Of a stretch of 21,350 nucleotides of DNA, positions 15,578 to 20,926 are shown one piece after another. Below the pieces are notes generated by a model, which worked only from the letters and a program-made list of their open reading frames with translations, was not told the DNA's origin and did no database searches. Each line of letters begins with the position of its first letter. Position 1 is the stretch's first letter. Source of the stretch: Candidatus Desantisbacteria bacterium CG1_02_49_89 (lineage in GTDB: Bacteria > Desantisbacteria > UBA1551). Both the position numbers and the translations under genes were made by a program. The stretch lies in assembly GCA_001871075.1 (NCBI GenBank), contig MNUP01000104.1, forward strand, positions 1,072 through 22,421, written 5' to 3'.

Positions 15578-15712
15578 CCCGCCCAAAAGATTGGCGGGTC
15601 CGCCAATTAGTGTGGCGGAAACCTGTGGTTAAAAGAGAAGTTTACATGGTTTGCATAGTTTAAAGAGTTTCCAGGTCAAGATAATTAGTGGAAATTAGTG
15701 GAAATTCGTGGT
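15578..15712. repeat. Hairpin pair plus nonamer and decamer arrays between atpC and atpF
   Basis: Hairpins are CCCGCC/GGCGGG (15578-15598) and CCGCCA/TGGCGG (15600-15618). A 9-bp array follows (15639-15674: AGTTTACAT, GGTTTGCAT, AGTTTAAAG, AGTTTCCAG). Then comes a 10-bp array (15683-15712: AATTAGTGGA twice, AATTCGTGGT). Together with 15490-15539 they account for most of the 263-bp gap that separates two subunit genes normally found back to back. Confidence 0.88.
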
Positions 15713-15734
15713 TAGGTGGTTAGGGGGATTTACG

Positions 15735-16046
15735 ATGGAGGAGATAGCAGCGGTTGGGCCTGATGCCGGAGTTCTCGGTTTTGCCGCGTGCGGGATAAAG
15801 GTCTTCCCGGTAAAAAACGCGGAAGAGGCCGCAGGCATAATAAAAAAAATTATTGGAAAGTATGCCATTATACTTGTGAGCGAAACATTTATCGATGAGT
15901 TGAAAAAAAACATAAGGGATGTCGAAACAGGCGGATCGTCCATGATACTGCCCTTGCCAATGCTCGGTAGGTCTTCGGGAAAGGCAAAGGAAAGGATCGA
16001 AAGGTTCATCAGGGGGGCGATAGGCATCCCGGGGCAATCAGTCTAA
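15735..16046 (+). CDS. atpF: V/A-type ATP synthase subunit F
   Basis: A 103-residue protein of the V-type ATPase F/NtpG family, a small Rossmann-like central-stalk subunit. Features are the start IAAVGPDAGVLGFAACGIKVFPV, then AEEAAGIIKKI, AIILVSETFIDEL, ILPLPM and a C-terminal helix ERIERFIRGAIGI, matching the family's ending. The ATG at 15735 follows TAGGGGG by 7 bases. A GTG at 15708 is in frame but lies inside a 10-bp repeat array and adds nine residues unlike the family, so it is rejected. It lies 263 bp after subunit C, with repeats between. I do not see subunits A, B, D, E, I or K. Confidence 0.85.
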   Translation: MEEIAAVGPDAGVLGFAACGIKVFPVKNAEEAAGIIKKIIGKYAIILVSETFIDELKKNIRDVETGGSSMILPLPMLGRSSGKAKERIERFIRGAIGIPGQSV

Positions 16047-16070
16047 AATGAATATTTTCTTGCTTTTTAC

Positions 16071-16098
16071 TTGCATTTTAATAAAAAGATGGTATAAT
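16071..16098 (+). promoter_or_regulatory. Sigma-70-type promoter of the small basic protein
   Basis: TTGCAT at 16071-16076, a 16-base spacer and TATAAT at 16093-16098. The predicted start of transcription is near 16105, leaving a leader of about 45 nt with GGGGGT before the ATG at 16151. Confidence 0.83.
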
Positions 16099-16150
16099 AC
16101 AATGAGTGGAAAGGAAACTTTCCAAGTCTTAAAATACGGGGGTAATGGAA

Positions 16151-16273
16151 ATGGGCAAGGTTATTTTAAAGAATGCCGTAAAAAGAGAAAAGGGATGCAT
16201 GTATTATGTGGATGGCAAGGGAAATCTTTGCGAAGCAAAGATGGCAAAAGGCGGGAAGAGGAAAAAGAAATAA
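16151..16273 (+). CDS. 40-residue highly basic small protein, own transcription unit
   Basis: A compact ORF encoding 40 residues, about one third Lys or Arg: it starts MGKVILKNAVKREKG, has a central CMYYVDGKGNLCEAKMA and ends KGGKRKKK. The two cysteines are 11 residues apart. GGGGGT (16138-16143) is a suitable ribosome-binding site for the ATG at 16151; an in-frame ATG at 16145 is too close. It has a dedicated promoter (16071) and terminator (16304), typical of abundant small proteins. The basic tail and aromatic/Gly-rich core resemble small ribosome-associated or nucleic-acid-binding proteins. I have a vague memory of similar tiny proteins in candidate phyla but cannot name a family. Function unknown. 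Confidence 0.78.
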   Translation: MGKVILKNAVKREKGCMYYVDGKGNLCEAKMAKGGKRKKK

Positions 16274-16303
16274 CCGTTAGTTCTGTTTTATTAACTTTCC
16301 TGA

Positions 16304-16338
16304 ATAGGGTTGGCGCGTCCTGTGCCAACCCTATTTTT
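16304..16338 (+). terminator. Strong intrinsic terminator after the small basic protein
   Basis: An 11-bp perfect stem, ATAGGGTTGGC (16304-16314) with GCCAACCCTAT (16324-16334), and a 9-base loop, followed by TTTTTG. It sits 30 bp after the stop codon. Confidence 0.93.
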
Positions 16339-16348
16339 GTTTAAATAT

Positions 16349-16408
16349 GATTACACGGATTTTAAAAATGATTCCTCAGATTAAAAATATCCTGGAATCT
16401 GTGTAATC
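16349..16408. repeat. Inverted repeat GATTACACGGATT / AATCTGTGTAATC
   Basis: 13-bp arms at 16349-16361 and 16396-16408 with one mismatch, separated by A/T-rich DNA carrying a degenerate inner copy (GATTCCTCAGATT). It fills the gap between the terminator and the cvpA start. Repeats of this style are frequent between genes in many environmental genomes. Confidence 0.82.
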
Positions 16409-16417
16409 GGTGGAAAC

Positions 16418-16900
16418 ATGGGATGGCTTGATTTTGCGGTTTTGGGCGTTTTGATAGCAAGTATTGTCCTGGGGCTTAAAAGAGGCCTTGTAAGGGAAAT
16501 AATTTCGCTTGCCGGCATAATAACGGGGCTTGTTATCGCGAGCCGTTTTTATAAAAACTTTACGTTCTTTGGAAATACCTTTAAAAACCCGGTCCTGGGA
16601 AGGACAATTTCATTCCTGCTGATCTTTGCCGGGATCGCGGCTGTATTCGGCATAATAGGCATGCTGGTGCATAAATTCGTAAAAGCAGGCGGCCTGGGTA
16701 TGCTTGACCACCTGGGAGGGTTTATATTCGGATTTTTAAAGGGTGTATCGGTTACGGGGATCATCCTGTTCCTGCTCTCAAAATTTGTGTTTTTCCAGAA
16801 ATTAATGGATAAATCACCTGTAGCATCAGCCATCCTGAGGGTTTTTAGAAATATACTTTACCTTATATGGAGCAAACCGGAGACAACGGAATACATATAG
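16418..16900 (+). CDS. CvpA-family inner membrane protein
   Basis: A 160-residue integral membrane protein with four predicted transmembrane helices (about 4-22, 27-45, 62-84 and 100-125). The family start is present (WLDFAVLGVLIASIVLGLKRGLVREIISLAGIITGL, with the conserved G-x-x-RGLVREI turn). CvpA is linked to colicin V production and purF regulation in E. coli, and family members affect envelope integrity, but the molecular activity is unsettled. The Shine-Dalgarno is weak (GGTGG). It follows an independent terminator, so its promoter should lie in the repeat-filled gap at 16340-16417; I cannot identify one there. Confidence 0.88.
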   Translation: MGWLDFAVLGVLIASIVLGLKRGLVREIISLAGIITGLVIASRFYKNFTFFGNTFKNPVLGRTISFLLIFAGIAAVFGIIGMLVHKFVKAGGLGMLDHLGGFIFGFLKGVSVTGIILFLLSKFVFFQKLMDKSPVASAILRVFRNILYLIWSKPETTEYI

Positions 16901-16913
16901 CAGGATGACATTT

Positions 16914-16948
16914 CAAATTTCAAAATGCAAATTGCAAAATTTAAAATG
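16914..16948 (+). repeat. Heptamer array CAAAWTN x5 at the M16 peptidase start
   Basis: Units are CAAATTT, CAAAATG, CAAATTG, CAAAATT and TAAAATG. The annotated ATG (16925) and the alternative ATG (16946) both lie inside the array, and no Shine-Dalgarno is found next to either. Confidence 0.9.
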
Positions 16949-18304
16949 AAAAGAAATATACTTTTGGTGCTCCTTTTTGTTATGGTATGCGGTGCTTCCG
17001 GCGCGGCAGACGTGAAATATCTCAGGCTGGACAACGGAATGACCGTGATACTGAAGGAAGACCACAAGATACCGGCTCTGGCGATCCAGCTGTGGGTAAG
17101 GTGCGGTTCGAAAGACGAAGAAGAAACGATGGGCGGCATTTCGCATTTCCTGGAGCATATGGCATTCAAGGGGACCGAGAAGTACGCCGTAAATGAAATT
17201 CACAGAGAGGTTGAGAAGAGGGGCGGGGACATAAACGCCGGCACTTCCAGGGATTTTACCTATTATTACATTATCCTGCCCGGCAGCTTGTTATCCTATA
17301 TGGGCGAAACTCAGGCGCAGGGCCGGGAGAAGGCCGGGAATTCAAGCCTGCGCACCGGGCTCGATATCATATACCAGGTTTCTATGAAGTCTGTTTTCGC
17401 GGATGAAGAGATCGAGAAGGAAAAGCTTGTGGTCCTCGAGGAGATAAAACGCAAGTACGATGACCCGCAGGGTTACCTGTGGGACCTTTTCAATCAGGCG
17501 GTTTACGCCGGTTCTCCGTACGCGCACCCGGTACTCGGGACCGAAGTATCCGTTGGGAATTTCACTTCCGGGAACGTTGCGGATTATTTCAGGGAGCATT
17601 ATACCCCGCGGAATTTCATTCTTGTGCTCGCAGGTGATTTTAAGACCGGTGAAGCCGCGGGTATTATCAGGGAGCTTTTCGGAAAAGAGAAGGGCGGCCC
17701 GGTCTTTCCGGCGGCCCATGTTTCTCTTCCCCGGCAGCGGGAAAACCCGGAAGAAGTAAAGGCCGAAAGGAACATGATGCAGGCTTACCTGATAACAGGG
17801 ATGCTCGGTCCCGCCGGCGCTGACCAGGATGCTTACGCCATGGACGTTCTGGTCTACATACTCGGAAAAGGCAGGGCTTCAAGGCTTCACAGGATACTGA
17901 GGGAACGCAGGGAACTTGTCTGGGATATCGACTGTTCTTTTATAACGCAGGCGGGAATGGGGCCGTTCTACGTGTATGTGGAATGCGATCCGCAGAAGAT
18001 CCCCGAAGCGCGCGAAGAAATAAAGAACCAGCTGGACAGGTTTTCAGTGGAACAGGTGACTGAAGAGGAGATACGCAGGTCAAAAGCCCTTATAGAAAGC
18101 GAATACCTGCTGGGAACCGAATCAAACCAGGGTTTTGCTTTTAACCTGGGATACTACGAGCTCATAGGTTCCTACAGGTGGGGGCTTGACTATCTGAAGA
18201 ATATCATGAAGGTGACAAGCGGAGACATATTGCGGGTAGCCCGGAAATACATTGCAACGGAACGGTCCTTATGCGTAATGGTTGTTCCTTCTTCTGCGCA
18301 GTAG
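16925..18304 (+). CDS. M16-family zinc peptidase, catalytic member of a pair
   Basis: A 459-residue exported insulinase-type metallopeptidase. After a signal peptide (about 1-28) comes the inverted zinc motif HFLEH (H74, E77, H78), and the third ligand is E172 or E173 in VVLEEIKRKYDDP. The second half-domain has the substrate-binding RASRLHRILRERRELVWDID. Residues 125-143 are an extra stretch absent from the usual M16 spacing (the His-Glu distance normally has about 76 intervening residues). It is encoded by a palindromic insert (17297-17353), so activity may be altered. The start is uncertain because ATGs at 16925 and 16946 lie inside a heptamer array without a clear ribosome site. It is followed, with overlap, by a non-catalytic paralogue, the classic heterodimer arrangement. 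Confidence 0.92.
   Translation: MQIAKFKMKRNILLVLLFVMVCGASGAADVKYLRLDNGMTVILKEDHKIPALAIQLWVRCGSKDEEETMGGISHFLEHMAFKGTEKYAVNEIHREVEKRGGDINAGTSRDFTYYYIILPGSLLSYMGETQAQGREKAGNSSLRTGLDIIYQVSMKSVFADEEIEKEKLVVLEEIKRKYDDPQGYLWDLFNQAVYAGSPYAHPVLGTEVSVGNFTSGNVADYFREHYTPRNFILVLAGDFKTGEAAGIIRELFGKEKGGPVFPAAHVSLPRQRENPEEVKAERNMMQAYLITGMLGPAGADQDAYAMDVLVYILGKGRASRLHRILRERRELVWDIDCSFITQAGMGPFYVYVECDPQKIPEAREEIKNQLDRFSVEQVTEEEIRRSKALIESEYLLGTESNQGFAFNLGYYELIGSYRWGLDYLKNIMKVTSGDILRVARKYIATERSLCVMVVPSSAQ
17297..17353 (+). repeat. In-frame palindromic insert within the M16 peptidase gene
   Basis: About 57 bp, a multiple of three, encoding 19 extra residues. Its core has a 7-bp perfect stem GCGCAGG (17315-17321) and CCTGCGC (17347-17353), with two GCCGGG words between. 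The boundaries are estimated from the normal M16 motif spacing. Confidence 0.65.
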
Positions 18305-19566
18305 TAGTAATATTGCTTGGTTTTTCCGCACCTGTTCTTTCTGCCGACAAGTATATAACGAATAACGGCATTACGGTTATATACCAGCAGGATAAATCAA
18401 GCCTTATGACGCATGCCGTGGCTTTCATAAAAGGCGGCAACTGCGAAGAGAAAAAAGGGCAGGTGGGCATAACGACCTTCCTCCAGAGGATGCTTCTCAA
18501 GGGGACGGACGGCCGCAGCGCCGATCAGATAGCCGAGGGAATAGAATCGCTGGGCGGCTCGCTGGGGGCCGATCTTTCAAATGATTTCCTGCAGATCTCG
18601 CTTACGGTGCCGACAAGGTATTTCAGGGAAGGGTTCGGCATCTTCGCGGACGTGATAAGAAACCCGGCCTTCCCCGAGAACGAGGTTGAAAAGGAGAGGA
18701 AGGTATTGCTTGCGGATATCAAGGCGCGCTACGACGAGATATTCCCTTACACCTACGACTATTTTCTTATGACGATGTACGAAACCCTCCCGTACGGCAA
18801 CCTGATCCTTGGCGACAGGGAAGATGTCCGCGCGCTTACCAGGCAGGATATAATACAGTATTATTCCGGGTTCTGCGCCCCCAACAATATCGTGCTGGTT
18901 GTCCTGACGGGAATACCCGTTACGGATATCAAAAAAAGGATTGACGCGGAATTCGGGGATATGCTGCCGCGCGACAGGAACTGGGCGGGCAGCTGGGAAG
19001 TGCCGGAACGCGGCGAACCTGCCAGGATCACCGCGGGCAGGGGTTTCAAGCAGGCATTCCTTATGGTCGGTTTCGCGGCGCCGGAGGTCAGCTCAGATGA
19101 TTACCCGGTGATGAAACTGGTCAATAATATCATAGGTGAAGGCGGCAGCTCCAGGGCATTTGTCCGGCTCAGGGAAAAAGAGGGCCTGGCGTATGAGGTC
19201 GGCTCTTTTTATCCTTCAAGGAAGAATACAAGCCATTTTGTTGTCTATATGGGCCTTGCCCCGGAAAATATCTCTAAGTCCAGGGAAGAGATCCTTGATA
19301 TCCTGGATTCGGTTTCAACGCTCTCGGATGACGAGCTCAGTGACGCTAAATCATACCTTATCGGCAAATTCATACTGGACCACGAGAGCCCGCAAAGGCG
19401 CGCGTGGTACCTGGGCTGGTACGAGATAATGGGGAAAGGGTACGGGTATGACGAAAAATACCCGCAGGAGATAGCCGGCGTGAAAAAAGAGGATATAGAA
19501 AAGGCAGCCGCGGCATATTTCGGGAAAGACAACTGGGTATGCGTTGAGGTAGTGCCGCAGAAATAA
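18271..19566 (+). CDS. M16-family peptidase-like protein, non-catalytic partner
   Basis: A 431-residue exported protein with the M16 double fold. The signal peptide is residues 1-25. The zinc motif HxxEH is replaced by TFLQR (69-73), so all three motif residues are gone while the flanking VGITTFLQRMLLKGT matches the family. The second half has GEGGSSRAFVRLREKEGLAYEVGSFY, the R/Y substrate-binding region of M16 C domains, which is intact. The gene overlaps the active paralogue by 34 bp in another frame, implying translational coupling and 1:1 production. Active/inactive M16 pairs that form heterodimers are established (mitochondrial processing peptidase, some bacterial pairs). The expected role is periplasmic peptide or protein turnover; the substrate is unknown. 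Confidence 0.92.
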   Translation: MRNGCSFFCAVVVILLGFSAPVLSADKYITNNGITVIYQQDKSSLMTHAVAFIKGGNCEEKKGQVGITTFLQRMLLKGTDGRSADQIAEGIESLGGSLGADLSNDFLQISLTVPTRYFREGFGIFADVIRNPAFPENEVEKERKVLLADIKARYDEIFPYTYDYFLMTMYETLPYGNLILGDREDVRALTRQDIIQYYSGFCAPNNIVLVVLTGIPVTDIKKRIDAEFGDMLPRDRNWAGSWEVPERGEPARITAGRGFKQAFLMVGFAAPEVSSDDYPVMKLVNNIIGEGGSSRAFVRLREKEGLAYEVGSFYPSRKNTSHFVVYMGLAPENISKSREEILDILDSVSTLSDDELSDAKSYLIGKFILDHESPQRRAWYLGWYEIMGKGYGYDEKYPQEIAGVKKEDIEKAAAAYFGKDNWVCVEVVPQK

Positions 19567-19578
19567 AAAATGAACCAC

Positions 19579-19688
19579 AGTTCAATAGCTCAATTGCTTC
19601 CCTGCAGGCCCTTATGGCCTAACGCAGGGATTTCACTCCCAGTTCAACAATAGTTCAATAGTTCAAGGAATCCTCTGTGTCCTCTGTG
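19579..19688. repeat. AGTTCAAT array split by a CCCTGC/GCAGGG palindrome, plus TCCTCTGTG x2
   Basis: AGTTCAAT and AGCTCAAT (19579-19594) are followed by a 46-bp segment with nested stems CCCTGC/GCAGGG and AGGCC/GGCCT, then AGTTCAAC, AGTTCAAT and AGTTCAAG (19641-19667). TCCTCTGTG is duplicated at 19671-19688. These fill the gap between the M16 pair and larB. Confidence 0.9.
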
Positions 19689-19716
19689 GTTAGAAGTATG
19701 TTGGATAGGGATCTCA

Positions 19717-20454
19717 ATGGATAAAATAGAAAGACTGCTGAAAAAAATAAGGGCGAAAAAACTGGGCGTAAAAAAAGCGATGGAGGAACTGAAGCTGCTT
19801 CCTTACGAGGATATCGGTTTTGCGAAGATCGACCATCACAGGAAGCTGAGGAAGGGCGTGCCGGAGGTTGTTTTCTGCCCCGGGAAAAAACCGGAGCATA
19901 TAGCGCTAATTATGTCGAAGATCCTCAGGTATACCGATACCGTGCTTGCCACCAGGGCTTCTCCGGATATTTTCAAGCTCGTCCAAGGCAGTATACCTGA
20001 CGCGATCTACTTTGAGGACGCCGGGATAGTGGCAGTATGCAGGGGCAAAAAAGCGCGGAAACGCGGCAGGGTCCTTGTAGTGAGCGCCGGTTCAGGCGAT
20101 TTCCGCGCTGCCGAGGAGGCAGCGGTTGTCCTTGAGCTTCTGGGGAACAGGGTTGATCGCCTCTACGACGTGGGGGTCGCGGGCCTGCACAGGCTGATAT
20201 CAAACAAGGACAAGCTCAGTAAAGCGAATGTTATTATTGTCCTGGCAGGTATGGAGGGAGCGCTGGCAAGCGTTGTGGGCGGGCTTACAGACAAACCGGT
20301 CATAGCGGTTCCCACAAGCATAGGGTACGGGGCAAGCTTCAGGGGCATCGCGCCCCTGCTCACAATGCTTAACTGCTGCGCGCCCGGGGTTACGGTTGTG
20401 AACATTGACAACGGGTTCGGCGCGGGCTATTTCGCGCACCTTATAAATAAATAA
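19717..20454 (+). CDS. larB: Nickel-pincer cofactor biosynthesis protein LarB
   Basis: A 245-residue protein matching LarB, which carboxylates and hydrolyses nicotinic acid adenine dinucleotide to pyridinium-3,5-biscarboxylic acid mononucleotide. This is the first step to the nickel-pincer nucleotide of lactate racemase and related LarA enzymes. Seen: the N-terminal family motif IDHHRKLRKGVPEVVF (38-53) and an AIR-carboxylase-like domain (about 115-240) with SAGSGDFRAAEEA, GVAGLHRL, VLAGMEGALASVVGGL, PVIAVPTSIGYGASFRGIAPLLTMLNCCAPGVTVVNIDNGFGAG. Length is normal. The AGSGD loop differs slightly from the usual AGTSD. LarA, LarC and LarE are not in the window, so the cofactor pathway must be completed elsewhere or be absent. 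The ribosome site AGGGA lies about 6 bases before the ATG. Confidence 0.94.
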   Translation: MDKIERLLKKIRAKKLGVKKAMEELKLLPYEDIGFAKIDHHRKLRKGVPEVVFCPGKKPEHIALIMSKILRYTDTVLATRASPDIFKLVQGSIPDAIYFEDAGIVAVCRGKKARKRGRVLVVSAGSGDFRAAEEAAVVLELLGNRVDRLYDVGVAGLHRLISNKDKLSKANVIIVLAGMEGALASVVGGLTDKPVIAVPTSIGYGASFRGIAPLLTMLNCCAPGVTVVNIDNGFGAGYFAHLINK

Positions 20455-20458
20455 AAGC

Positions 20459-20553
20459 GTGTCAGAGTGTCAACGTATCAACGTGTCAAAGTAAATACAT
20501 TTTCAGTAATTCTTTGTTGTTACGCTGATACGCTGATACATTGATACGTTGAT
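20459..20553. repeat. Two octamer arrays in inverted orientation
   Basis: GTGTCAGA, GTGTCAAC, GTATCAAC and GTGTCAAA (20459-20490) face ACGCTGAT, ACGCTGAT, ACATTGAT and ACGTTGAT (20522-20553). GTATCAAC is the exact reverse complement of GTTGATAC in the second array, so the pair could form an imperfect stem around a 31-base spacer. It fills the larB-dtd gap. Confidence 0.92.
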
Positions 20554-20571
20554 ACGCAGTAAGGAAAAAGA

Positions 20572-20781
20572 ATGCGGGCCGTGGTCCAGAGGGTCAAGTG
20601 GGCGAAGGTATCCAGGATATCAGGCGAAAAAAGTGAACCGCTGGGTGAGATAGGCAAAGGCATGCTTATTTTCCTCGGGATAGGGAAGGGCGATAGCGCG
20701 TCCGATGCCCAGTACCTTGCGGACAAACTTTTAAACCTCAACGACGGCCCCGTTACCTTTGTAATAGACTCTAAGCAATGA
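20572..20781 (+). pseudogene. dtd: D-aminoacyl-tRNA deacylase with internal deletion
   Basis: Only 69 residues remain of a protein normally near 145-150. Residues 1-56 are a typical Dtd N-terminus (MRAVVQRVKWAKV ... GEIGKGMLIFLGIGKGDSASDAQYLADKLLNL). Residues 57-69 are the family's last strand (NDGPVTFVIDS). The roughly 80 residues between, including the catalytic SQFTL-type motif and the GVFGA-type region, are missing, and the frame is preserved across the junction near 20737-20742. Dtd removes D-amino acids (and glycine from tRNA-Ala) from mischarged tRNA; this version should be inactive. The ribosome site (AAGGA) and start look intact. An assembly collapse is an alternative explanation. 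Confidence 0.88.
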
Positions 20782-20789
20782 AAGTTTTT

Positions 20790-20909
20790 GACACTGATCT
20801 GCACAGATATACACTGTTAAATCAGCGAAAATCAGTGTCTAATACAAACGCATAAAATAACCTGATAGTGTCATTGCGAACGAACGAAATGAGTGTGGCA
20901 ATCTCGTCG
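20790..20909. repeat. Inverted repeat GACACTGAT/ATCAGTGTC and an ATTGC...GCAAT element
   Basis: GACACTGAT (20790-20798) pairs with ATCAGTGTC (20831-20839). Next, 20869-20909 is a TGTCATTGCGAACGA...GTGGCAATCTCGTCG element with terminal ATTGC/GCAAT arms. This matches the general form of a palindromic repeat known from Rickettsia and many environmental genomes. It occupies the dtd to PorV-like gap. Confidence 0.85.
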
Positions 20910-20926
20910 TTAAAATGGGGGAGAGA

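Noticed and set aside
15708-15734. GTG start extending V-ATPase subunit F by nine residues
   Set aside because: The extension is read from a 10-bp repeat array, and the ATG at 15735 has a good ribosome site and a family-like N-terminus.
16048-16344. 98-residue open frame on the + strand over the small basic protein
   Set aside because: It runs through the promoter and the terminator stem, lacks a ribosome site and overlaps the better-supported 40-codon gene in another frame.
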